From contig OX337232.1 in NCBI GenBank assembly GCA_946965045.2, forward strand, positions 1,922,001-1,986,000: a stretch of DNA of 64,000 nt, in the 5' to 3' direction. The stretch is from Epithemia pelagica (lineage: Eukaryota; Bacillariophyta; Bacillariophyceae; Surirellales; Surirellaceae). Shown in pieces: positions 10,217 through 18,797 of this stretch. The notes under the pieces are model-generated. The model did not search any database. It worked only from the letters and a program-made list of their open reading frames with translations, and had not been told where the DNA came from. The position numbers were made by a program, and so were the translations under genes. Within the stretch, counting starts at the first letter, position 1; each line of letters begins with the position of its first letter.

Positions 10217-11917
10217 ATGCTCCGTTCAAACGTATTTCACCAGAGCTCCGAGGCAAGAAGGGAGGCCTTGGTGACATCTGGAAGAATGCTTTGGTCCATT
10301 GTAAACACTTCCAAAGGCTCGGTGATCACACGCGCTCAAAACCTCCAAGGTACACGTTTGAGTTCAACGTATGGGTCTTCGTGGGGATCCTCTGCCTCCT
10401 CTATAACGGAGGATCTCGACGAAGCAATCAATGGCAATGGTTCCCTGACGCAAGAGAAGTCTATCGTAAAGAGCAGGCATCCACTAGGGGAGAGGGCTAC
10501 TTCCCGGAGACAATCAGACGAAGCTCCGAACGACATCAGACACAACAACTCAATTTACTCTGTAAACCTTACAGATAGTTTTGCTTGGGTCAATCGGGTT
10601 GAGAGATGGTGGTTTAAGCTTCTCGACGAAAAATGGCGACCCATGACGCCACTTGAACGTGCTCGTAGGTTCCCAGAAGCAATGATGGCTTTGGCCATTC
10701 GTGACACTGTCCAATACCAGAACATCGTCGATGCCAAGAACACACGACGCAATGCCTGGACGACGAATGCGCCAAGAAATGCGTTATGGGCCACATCAAA
10801 ACCACTTCACTTGATCTCCGAGCAAGAACGAGCTCAGGTTTTGTCTTTATTACTCGCTGAAAATCGAGAGTTCCATTATGGGGATGATCTAAGCAAAGAT
10901 GACAAGGGACAGAGGATAGCAACTCGGGTCCCTTGGCGACAGCAATACCAACAGCGGCTTCCAGTGGAGGATCTGGGAAGACTGGGCCCACTTATTCTTT
11001 TGTGGATACCTCCCATTGTTGGTTTCATCCCAACGATTCTCTCCATTGCAGCACCGCAGGTATTCACACGGCATTTTCATAACGCATACGAGATAGTTAA
11101 GTACTCGTTGATCGAAGAACAACAACGAAGACAGGAGTTTCCAGCTGTCCTTCAGAAAGGGCTTTCTTCGGCGTCAACTCAATCTCTCCATCGACTGCAA
11201 ACTTTCTTTTCCAAGATACCCTTAAGCAATGATGACAACCAAACGAATCTGTCGATGACAGCTTTTGTCCAAAATCCGGTTGGTCTTTATGAAGCTTTGT
11301 TCGGGTCGTCGTCTGTTTTCCAACAGAGAAATTCAAAAGCTCTCTTTTCGAGTCTGGATGATCTTCCTGCTCCACACATTCGCCATCTTGCGCTTGCCAC
11401 TGGTGTCTATCAATCTCTACGAATTCCTTACTTGAACCAGTTTATGGCATCAATGACTCCGACTGCATTGTTGCGCTCTCAGCTTCGGAAAATCTTGTTT
11501 ACCATGGTCGAGGAAGATGCTCAACTTATAGTTGAGGGTCATGAACGAGCTCAGTGTACGTCTCTCACTGACCAAGAGGTCTTAGATGCTTGCTTAATGA
11601 GAAACTTGCCAATTGTCTTGGATGACGAAATAGAACGAGGACCAGAGGTCGTACAATATCACTCCATGAGATTGAACTTGACGGATCATTTGCAATGTAT
11701 GGCATCTGTCTACAAACATGTGTTGGACACTATGAGACGACAACAAGGACTTGCTGGGGAACTGGACCAACTGGAGGTTCATAGTTTGTCCGAATCGACC
11801 AAAGAACGTTTGGGTATGTTTGCGATTCATACGGCTATTCTCCGACAGGAATTCCACGACAGAGGAAATCAAGCACTAAGTGGTAATACGGATGCCTTCG
11901 CCCGATTGCAACAATAG
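10217..11917 (+). CDS. LETM1-domain mitochondrial inner-membrane protein
   Basis: Single exon, 566 residues. The N-terminus is rich in Arg, Ser and Thr with few acids (MLRSNVFHQSSEARREALV), consistent with a mitochondrial presequence. One membrane span lies near residues 255-277 (LGPLILLWIPPIVGFIPTIL), followed by the basic stretch that in LETM1 proteins faces the matrix. The ribosome-binding-like domain follows at about 420-500: LRKILFTMVEEDAQLIVEGH, LTDQEVLDACLMRNLP and YHSMRLNL, matching the L-R-K start, the E-G loop and the D/E-x-C-x-x-R-x-(I/L) helix of the family. LETM1 relatives take part in K+/H+ or Ca2+/H+ exchange and ribosome attachment at the inner membrane; which applies here is unknown. 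No EF hand is seen, so it resembles the shorter family members. Confidence 0.78.
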   Translation: MLRSNVFHQSSEARREALVTSGRMLWSIVNTSKGSVITRAQNLQGTRLSSTYGSSWGSSASSITEDLDEAINGNGSLTQEKSIVKSRHPLGERATSRRQSDEAPNDIRHNNSIYSVNLTDSFAWVNRVERWWFKLLDEKWRPMTPLERARRFPEAMMALAIRDTVQYQNIVDAKNTRRNAWTTNAPRNALWATSKPLHLISEQERAQVLSLLLAENREFHYGDDLSKDDKGQRIATRVPWRQQYQQRLPVEDLGRLGPLILLWIPPIVGFIPTILSIAAPQVFTRHFHNAYEIVKYSLIEEQQRRQEFPAVLQKGLSSASTQSLHRLQTFFSKIPLSNDDNQTNLSMTAFVQNPVGLYEALFGSSSVFQQRNSKALFSSLDDLPAPHIRHLALATGVYQSLRIPYLNQFMASMTPTALLRSQLRKILFTMVEEDAQLIVEGHERAQCTSLTDQEVLDACLMRNLPIVLDDEIERGPEVVQYHSMRLNLTDHLQCMASVYKHVLDTMRRQQGLAGELDQLEVHSLSESTKERLGMFAIHTAILRQEFHDRGNQALSGNTDAFARLQQ

Positions 11918-12256
11918 AATACGCAGGACCGGCCAGCAATAGACGAATAAGTAGATGTAGCATTTTGTTGTTTTAGACATCCCATTAGATTCCTGACGCA
12001 ATCCAGCGTGATAAAATGGACTGTGAGCAGCACACATGGATGTCGCAACATGGTCGTTAACATCGAACCATCTAGTCTATTTGATGGCTGGGGGAAGCGC
12101 CTACGCTCACTGGACGACCATCGGTGTAAGAGATTTTCCAATTGGGTCTTGCACATGGAAGCATCTGAAGGAAACCAATTCGTCCAAGAGAGAGGAACTC
12201 ATCCACATAACTTCATCGGATGAAACAAGCTATAACGCTCTCAAGTTCCCCGCTTG
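11918..12256. other. Convergent intergenic region
   Basis: These 339 bases hold the 3' ends of the LETM1-domain gene and the acetyltransferase gene. I see no gene or structured repeat. Confidence 0.5.
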
Positions 12257-14190
12257 TCAAGTCCCGCCTTTGCTAGGTGCTTCTTCCACACTTGGTTTCT
12301 TGCTATGAATACTGAACTTGTCACGTTTGATGTCTGTCAAGAAAGGAGTCCAATGCAATTTCGACGGATCCACCCGTGGTTCCTTTATTGGATATTTCTT
12401 TGCTAGAAGTTCCAAAAGGCTTTTCTCGGCAGCAATGAAATACACGTCGTTGATAATCTTGAGTAGACCAAGCTGATTCAATGTAAACACAATGTCTTCA
12501 GCCATGATACTCGTCCTTTTGCTGATATCCATGATACTCAAAGTGGATTCCTCCGATTGATTGAGCAAGAAATCCAAGATTGTCGACGCCCAATATGGTT
12601 TGTAGGCCTGCTGGCCCAAATCTGACATGGGCTTCTCTGGAGATCCGACCTTTTCTTCTTTTTTAGTCAACTCATACGAAAAAGCGATCAGAAAGCGTCC
12701 ATATCCTTTGCGTTGGTGCGCTGGAAAAGTCAATATACAAGCTAGATTGTAGCCAACATCAGAATACTTCTCTTTGCTGTAGTACCCTATCGTGGTGAAA
12801 AAAGGATATGAGATGCAAGTCAGTATCACCGCTCAGCATCCCAGCACGCTCAGAAAACTTACCAACTGGGTGGAATCCTCTGCTGTCAACTTCGCAAAGT
12901 ACGTAAAAGAGAAAAGGGTCAACGTCAAAGTACAACGTTTTGTGGTCAAGAAACAGTTTGGCAATGTAGCACAAATTCTGTGAATAGATTTTTTCCTCTA
13001 AACCATCAACTTCAAACATGGAGAGGTTTCCGCATCGATAAATTTCGTTGCCAGGTGGATGGCGTTTATCAACTGGGAGTCTTTCCTGATGACGACGGAG
13101 TTCTGACTTTCGAGAAAACAGGCGAAAAGTGAACTCACAAACATATAGAACATCAATGTAACCACCTGGACCGAGTAGTTCTTTCGGTAATGGCGAGAAA
13201 TACCAGGTCTCCATTTGACTACAAGAACCAAGCAAAAGGTCAGAACAGCAAAGGGGAATTCCGCAAGAGTATTTAAGGGTTGATTTCTTACAATGGACCC
13301 AACTCGACAAAGGCGACATTCTTGACTTTAGTTACTTCTTCATGTTCCCGCAGCGACGCTTCATCCAAACCCTCATGTTCATCCAATTCTTGGGCTTGAA
13401 CAGTAGCTACTACATGCTCTCCAACTGTATGAGTAATTGCGTCAGCCGGCAACGCAACTTCCTCTTTCTTTTGCTGCTGACTGATTTTGTTATTTGAACG
13501 TTCTCCCTTTTCCTCCACACCACCTTCTCCATCCTTAGACTCACTTGACACCAATGGCCTAGCTTCGTCATCACCTCCCGCCATGGTACTAGTCTTCCTG
13601 CGCAATCGAGTTCTCCTTGTCGCTGTCTCGGACGAAGTTCCATTCCCCGCAGATCCGTCTCCAGTGGACACATCGGTTGTTTTCCCGGATGCAGCAACAC
13701 CCGGGGCAGGTCGTCTTCGACTACGCGGAGCATCCAAAAGCTTTTCTTCTTCCTGCTTCCTTTGTTGCTGACGCTTTAGCCGTTCTTCTTCCTTCTTCAA
13801 GGCTCGTGCCTTTGCATTTCCAATCGAAGGAGGAGAAACGATGCGATCCAAGGAAATCCACTCGTCCATACGGCGGTTGAAGTCTCGATAGTGGACGTAA
13901 TAACGCCACACCCCATCAGTTTGTGCTCTGTCGATGATGTCACACAGTCGAACTGTTCTTTCGGAATTAGACTCGTCAATGTCCGAATCTGGCTCCGACC
14001 ACCAATCCTCTTGAGCATCCTTGTTGTTGTAGTGATACACCTCTATCACAGACCCTCGCGCGAAAGGATGAATATCTTGTCCAGAAGGCGACGTACTCAA
14101 CAATGGTGCACCAACATTACTTGCAGAAGGTCCAGTATTTGATGAGTTTGAAGCACCGTCCTTCTTTGCAGCTGCCGTTGATGTGGCCAT
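12257..14190 (-). CDS. MYST-family histone acetyltransferase, Esa1/Tip60 type (three exons)
   Basis: Exons 14190-13292, 13218-12863 and 12786-12257 have 73-bp and 76-bp GT-AG introns; the product is 594 residues. Residues 46-118 form a chromo-barrel/Tudor-knot (VIEVYHY, WRYYVHYRDFNRRMDEWI) that binds histone tails. A charged linker follows, then the MYST domain from about 300: METWYFSPLP, Lys393 in DHKTLYFDVDPF (the autoacetylated Lys of the family), Cys435 in ACILTFP, the acetyl-CoA loop QRKGYG at 443-448 and Glu469 in SPEKPMSDLG as general base. It acetylates H4/H2A in NuA4-type complexes in other eukaryotes. The zinc finger is degenerate: C327 and H343 remain, but T330 and L347 stand where Cys is expected. 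The transposon island begins 380 bp upstream of the start. Confidence 0.92.
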
Positions 14191-14569
14191 GGTGGCAATG
14201 AGAAAAAGTTCGACCGAGATCGCTTTTCAAACGAAACGCTTTTCAGTCGCTCAATTTCGACGTAAAACCGAGCGCTACGGACACGATCATGTATATTTTC
14301 TACCATTGAATCCACAAAAGCGTGTGATGAAAATTGCTGAGTCAGATCAAGTTGTTGGTTGCAGTTTGCGTTTCTGCAGAAGCACAAGGGGATGACCCAG
14401 TGACCACATCCTGCAGCAATCGTGGCGCTCTGTCGCCGTGCAGGTCTCTCTCATCGTAGTTCTAGTCACGCTAGGGGAGTAGACGCGTGTGCCGTAAAGG
14501 CCCCGGAACCAAAGATGGCTCCCAAGGGCGGGTATGGGGCTAGTTTTGAATGTCTTAGAACTCTATCTA
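14191..14569. other. Upstream region of the MYST gene
   Basis: About 380 bases between the start codon and the first transposon. It presumably contains the promoter. No gene seen. Confidence 0.45.
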
Positions 14570-14576
14570 TCTCGAG

Positions 14577-15519
14577 CAAGGATGTAAGTGCTGACAAGTC
14601 AGTTTTTTTTACGTCTGACGAATTGACCGAAAGCGTCACAAGTCACGTCAGCCTATTGGGCCGTGACCAATTTCTTGGTGACCAATTAAAAAAAATTCTT
14701 TTTTCTTCCCCGGGCTTCGTTGGTGCAATTCCATGCGACGAGAAACGTACAAAAATGAGAAAAAAACAAGAAGCATGGAGGTAGACGATGAACCACAACC
14801 ACCTGTGTCATCCGGGGATGAAGACGAGGAGTACGACCCTGAAGGTGAAGGTGACTCTTCTAATGAATGTGATAACGAAGAAGAAGAGGATGCAGCAGCA
14901 GAAACAACAGCGTATGCAGAACAAGCACCAGATAGAACGAAGAAAAATCAAGGGCAACGCTCATTGTATGCAGCAAACCGTGACCTCTACAGGCACTTCA
15001 AAGAGATTGGACGACGAAGTGGTAACATGTATGTCATTTGTCTTCACTGCGAGAGAGACTACCAGCAAAAAATGGACAAACACAAGACTCATCAACTTTG
15101 GTATGCACCCAAACAACCCAAGCAGCACCGTAAACGTCCTGACAATTGCAAGAAACACCTGAGTAAATGCCAGGCATGTGCTCACTTCATGAAGAACAAT
15201 GGCAATGGACGCACATTGACACGGGAAGCAACGCCAAGGAATAACAGTGCCACAACAACAAACAACCTAGACCACTCCCGAGTCCCCCGACTATTATGGG
15301 AGCGTTCAAGTACCATTAGGAGATGGAGAGTCAACATCAGATCTAGAGATCACTCTTCATTAGATGTAAGCATCCGTAGCTTAGTAAATGTGTGTTATTG
15401 CGGAGTACCTAATGCGTCACCCATTTGACTAATTGGATTAAAAGAAGTCACCCTTTGGTCAAAATCTGGTCACGTCAAGTCAGTAAGGGGGTCCGTGACG
15501 TGACCTACTTACATCCTTG
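14577..15519. mobile_element. Small hAT-type element with one BED zinc-finger gene
   Basis: The 943-bp element has perfect 13-bp terminal inverted repeats CAAGGATGTAAGT and is flanked on both sides by TCTCGAG (14570-14576 and 15520-15526). The first bases CAAGG fit the hAT terminal consensus. Both subterminal regions are rich in GTCACGTCA and GTGACGTGAC motifs, likely transposase sites. It encodes only the DNA-binding part of a transposase, so it must be mobilised in trans. The duplication reads as 7 bp, or as 8 bp with one mismatch if the boundary shifts by one base. Confidence 0.8.
14733..15428 (+). CDS. BED zinc-finger protein, remnant of a hAT transposase N-terminus
   Basis: A 231-residue frame fills most of the small hAT element. 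Residues 1-75 are acidic. At about 100-150 comes a zinc-binding BED-like segment: ICLHCERDYQQ (C-x2-C) followed by CKKHLSKCQACAHF (H-x3-C/H). The same C-x2-C...H-x3-H/C arrangement opens the large hAT transposase at 39206. No catalytic RNase-H-like domain or C-terminal dimerisation region follows; it ends at the right subterminal repeats. It may bind the element ends and act as a repressor or carrier, but that is inference. The frame has no stop or frameshift and could be expressed. Confidence 0.6.
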   Translation: MRRETYKNEKKTRSMEVDDEPQPPVSSGDEDEEYDPEGEGDSSNECDNEEEEDAAAETTAYAEQAPDRTKKNQGQRSLYAANRDLYRHFKEIGRRSGNMYVICLHCERDYQQKMDKHKTHQLWYAPKQPKQHRKRPDNCKKHLSKCQACAHFMKNNGNGRTLTREATPRNNSATTTNNLDHSRVPRLLWERSSTIRRWRVNIRSRDHSSLDVSIRSLVNVCYCGVPNASPI

Positions 15520-15799
15520 TCTCGAGGTCTTGCACTTGAGTAGGCAGGGACACCCGGTACTTTGGTAGCAGCTTGGACTTTTCCGCTTTCGTGGTAGTCT
15601 CCTAAATTGGTACAGTGTGAATTTAGCGATCTCTTACAACACAATAAGTTAACTACTTAACAACAATTTTTTTTGACTTTATTGATAATTAAGTGTTTTG
15701 ATCTTGAAATAAGATCAAAATTGCTTTCTGACGTTAAATTAGGGTTTAAACAATAAATGTTTTCGAGTCCGCAAGTCAGAGCCACGTGTGACTTTGAGG

Positions 15800-15935
15800 T
15801 AATGTCGAAACCACGTCGAAACCAAGTCGAAACCACTGGACACCAACTCGAAACCACTGGACACTAACTCGAAACAAGTGGAAACAAGTGGACACCAACT
15901 CGAAACCAACTCGAAACCAACTCGAAACCTACATA
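15800..15935. repeat. Subterminal TCGAAACCAAC-type array, left side of element A
   Basis: Tandem copies with an 11-bp unit (TCGAAACCAAC) are interspersed with 21-bp units (TCGAAACCAGTGGACACCAAC type). The same direct orientation is used near A's right end (25836-25990) and at both ends of element B. Confidence 0.75.
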
Positions 15936-16187
15936 CGAGCTCCACCTCCAACCACACCATCGCTAGCACAACAATCAACCTCTTTGAATATGAACAGCTA
16001 CTATTATAGAACATCTACCTAGCTTTGTACACGCTTGTATGTGCCGTAGGTCGTAGGCAATCGTTTCGTTCATCTTCACCATCCTGCATCGATCCATTTG
16101 TCTTCGTTGGTTGTTGTTTCACCGTCCATCAAGGTTTAAAAGGGGCTCTCGTTGACATTGCACCCAGCGACAAAGGTTCCAACGGGG

Positions 16188-16840
16188 GAGTTGATTGTTG
16201 AGTAAGGTGTTGTTGTGCTTGGTGTCAGATTGTTGTCGTTGTTTTCTACAAGTGCTGTAGTTGTTGTTCGTTTGGTGGTAGCCAGTAGTTGATTGTCGCA
16301 TTGGGGCTGTTGGGGCACAGCCATTTTCCGTCCAGTCGTTGTCCTTGTCGCCGCTAGTCATTGTCGCCGCTTGCTGTCGTTGTCATTGTCGCCGCTAGTC
16401 ACTTGCTGTTGTTGTCGTTGCTGCGACAGTCCTTGTCGTCGCAACGTCGTCTCCATCACCACTACTGCTTCCTCCATCCAAGACCACCATTCTTCCCTGG
16501 GAGTTGATTGTTGAGTAAGGTGTTGTTGCGTTTGGTGTTGTCGCAGCATCAGACTGTTGTCGTTGTTGTCTCCGAGTGCTGTAGTTGTTGTTGTTCGTTT
16601 GGTGGTAGCCAGTAGTTGATTGTCGCATTGGGGCTGTTGGGGCACAGCCATTTTCCGTCCAGTCGTTCCGTTGTCGCCGCTAGTCGTTGTCGCCGCTTGC
16701 TGTCGTTGTCGTTGTCGCCGCTAGTCACTTGCTGTTGTTGTCGTTGCTGCGACAGTCCTTGTCGTCGCTACGTCGTCGCCATCACCACTACTGCTTCCTT
16801 GACACTTCCTCCATCCAAAACCACCATTCTTCCCTCCCAT
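16188..16840. repeat. 313-bp tandem duplication rich in GTTGTTGTCG
   Basis: GAGTTGATTGTTGAGTAAGG occurs at 16188 and again at 16501, and the following roughly 310 bp match closely, including GGGGCTGTTGGGGCACAGCC. Inner sequence is made of GTTGTCGCCGCTAGTC-like triplet repeats. The lack of stops gives long spurious frames. Confidence 0.7.
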
Positions 16841-16872
16841 GTCCTGTCCTCTTGTACGGACTGGGATGAGGT

Positions 16873-17656
16873 TGTTAGAATTCTCACCGTCTATGGTGGT
16901 TAGATTCTACATCTCATCGATTCCCCATGTCACATAGCCTCGTGCTATCGCATCATGCCATCTAGCTTCGAGCTATGTTCCCTAGCTTTGCGCTATATCG
17001 ACCTATATTTCTTCGCAAATCATGAAAAGTGAGAATAGATTGACGAACTCACTCTCAAGACTAAACTGGGTGGTGCGGTATTACAACGGACGTAAATTTG
17101 GCCGTTGCTCGGACATTATACTAACGCCCTAAGCGTTCGCGCCCGAAATCATCGAGCGCGCCCAAGCGACATCCGAGCGCTGTCGGCATCTATCCGACCC
17201 AACGGTCTAAGTATCCCAAGCACGACACACGATCACGCGAGACCATATTTCCATTCCCACAATCTCCAAATTGTCAACAAGCTGCGCGCCATGAAAACAA
17301 CTATGCCAATCCAAAGCAAGAGCTGTTGACCCTGTATATGTTATCCGTCCACATATACATGTCATGTACATCACATGAATCGACTCCAACTATTCCAAAC
17401 CTGTTGCCGCCAAGAACCTATGACACATGACCCTTGGCAGGACCGAACATTTCACGTAGACCTATCGTAGTAATCAACACACAATCTAACAATATCACCA
17501 TTTATCACATCCTCTTTTGTGGCCCGACTATCCTTTTGATAGACTACGACTTGCTTTCCTCTCTTACCCGTGGAGAGGTTTGTATCGGTTGGTGACTACC
17601 TGATTGTCTGCTCTAACGAGCATTGATGTCCCTACGATTCAGAAAGAATTGTAACA
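16873..17656 (+). repeat. 5' LTR of Copia E1
   Basis: It starts TGTTAGAATTCTCACC and ends TTGTAACA (TG...CA). It is 784 bp and matches the 3' copy apart from about six substitutions. Confidence 0.93.
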
Positions 17657-17670
17657 GATTAACAGTCTCA
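17657..17670 (+). promoter_or_regulatory. Candidate primer-binding site of E1
   Basis: GATTAACAGTCTCA follows the LTR directly and is identical in E2 (42931-42944). Its complement TGAGACTGTTAATC reads as a tRNA anticodon arm: 5' stem TGAGA, loop CTGTTAA with anticodon GTT (Asn), then the first two stem bases. This implies priming by a tRNA-Asn half, comparable to Drosophila copia, which uses a 5' fragment of initiator tRNA-Met. Confidence 0.6.
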
Positions 17671-17692
17671 AAGCTTATTTCCTTGTGGTTTC

Positions 17693-18472
17693 ATGGATAC
17701 TAACGAGCTTATCACTCCTGTACGACAGATCTATCGAGCCGACCTGCATTCCGGGCAGCCCGATACCCTGGTGCAGCAGGAACTGGTGCCGACGCCGAAG
17801 ACAGCCAACACATCGGTCAACATCTCCGTCGACAGTTCCAACAGCAACCCATTCGAGACTCCAACCCAGCCTCATGCTCCGATCCCTGCGCCGTTGCTTC
17901 GGCCCCCGAGTCTGCCTCGTCGGCTCGTCCCTTCTCGATCCCGTCGTACCACCCGGTTGATTGCTGATCATATCAAGTACTTCCGTCAACCAACTTCTTC
18001 GACCTTCGATCCCGAGATCATCCGTGGGGAGACCCAGATCGAACGCCAGTTCCAATCGGTGACCCACATCGTCGACCAAGAAGACATTGAACGTCTGAAC
18101 GACCAACTTCATCGCTCTCCGAGGCGTCGCCTCATCTTGGCCGCCCTCTCGGGCAACCCCATCCGTACTGTCCACCTCCGCTTCCTAACCTTCGAGCGCC
18201 CAACTGGATACTACAATACCATCTACGTCGTGAACACGACGACTTGCCCTTTGCCTCCTAACGTTGTACGCCTAGATAACTACGTTGCCTACATCCACAA
18301 GGTCCATACCATCGAGGACCATCGTGCAACTATCTTCCCTTTGCGTACCGAGGTCGAGAACCACTTGGCTGAAGGTGATAGCCCTTCTTCTGTTGCTTGT
18401 GCTGCCCCATCTGAGCCTGGAAACGACTCTGATTATTCGGAAGAGAGTGGAGATTCGGAAACCGAAGCTTAA
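17693..18472 (+). CDS. Copia E1 ORF1, conserved accessory protein upstream of gag
   Basis: A 259-residue frame with its own ATG lies between the primer-binding site and gag. E2 has a homologue in the same place (42969-43709). Shared features: a Pro-rich N-terminus; a basic stretch (RRLVPSRSRRTTRLI here, RRLNPTRTRRTSRLL in E2); helices with DQEDIERLNDQL/DLEDIQRLLDLL; RRRLILAALSGNP/RRRFIVQALLGNP; and the best-conserved core FERPTGYYNTIYVVNTTT/FERPTNYFHTIWIVNSTT. The C-terminus is acidic. No zinc knuckle, transmembrane span or enzyme motif is seen. Most Copia elements have no such gene. It is intact although pol is broken. Function unknown; nucleic-acid binding through the Arg-rich stretch is a guess. 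Confidence 0.75.
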   Translation: MDTNELITPVRQIYRADLHSGQPDTLVQQELVPTPKTANTSVNISVDSSNSNPFETPTQPHAPIPAPLLRPPSLPRRLVPSRSRRTTRLIADHIKYFRQPTSSTFDPEIIRGETQIERQFQSVTHIVDQEDIERLNDQLHRSPRRRLILAALSGNPIRTVHLRFLTFERPTGYYNTIYVVNTTTCPLPPNVVRLDNYVAYIHKVHTIEDHRATIFPLRTEVENHLAEGDSPSSVACAAPSEPGNDSDYSEESGDSETEA

Positions 18473-18525
18473 TTACTCATAGTTAACTCCCGTCCTCTCA
18501 AAACCTTTCCAAGACTTAAACTCAA

Positions 18526-18797
18526 CGCACATCCGGGTACCCTTGGTCGCACAACACGCCACACATTCCCGTCAAATCGCGAAAATTTGGCGAAAATTTG
18601 TTGAAACTCGGCGAAAATTTGTCGGAATCAACGGAAATTTCCAGGAGTCGCACATCACAACACACATCCGGGTATCACATACGTGGTACATACGTGGCAC
18701 ACGTGGTACATCCGGGTTCACATCACATCACACATTAAATAAACCACATCACACCGCACATTAAATAAACATCGAACCAACCAAATAACACCATGGA
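18526..18797 (+). promoter_or_regulatory. Conserved CA-rich leader before gag in E1
   Basis: This 272-bp non-coding block ends at the gag start codon and differs from the equivalent block in E2 (43767-44038) at only two positions, with no gaps. It contains repeated CATCCGGGT (three), GCGAAAATTTG (two), ACGTGG (three) and CACATTAAATAAAC (two). No ATG-initiated frame of note lies inside. It may be a cis-acting RNA element (packaging, internal initiation) or an internal promoter. Confidence 0.75.

Noticed and set aside
15800-15935. CRISPR-like array
   Set aside because: Units are 11 and 21 bp with no unique spacers, in a eukaryotic transposon; it is a tandem array.
16136-16869. Several 60-97 codon frames on both strands of GTTGTTGTCG sequence
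   Set aside because: Triplet-like low complexity in a tandem duplication; no conserved protein features.
18543-18764. 73-codon frame in the E1 leader (and its twin at 43784-44005)
   Set aside because: It has no ATG, and its conservation follows from the 272-bp block being nearly identical at DNA level.
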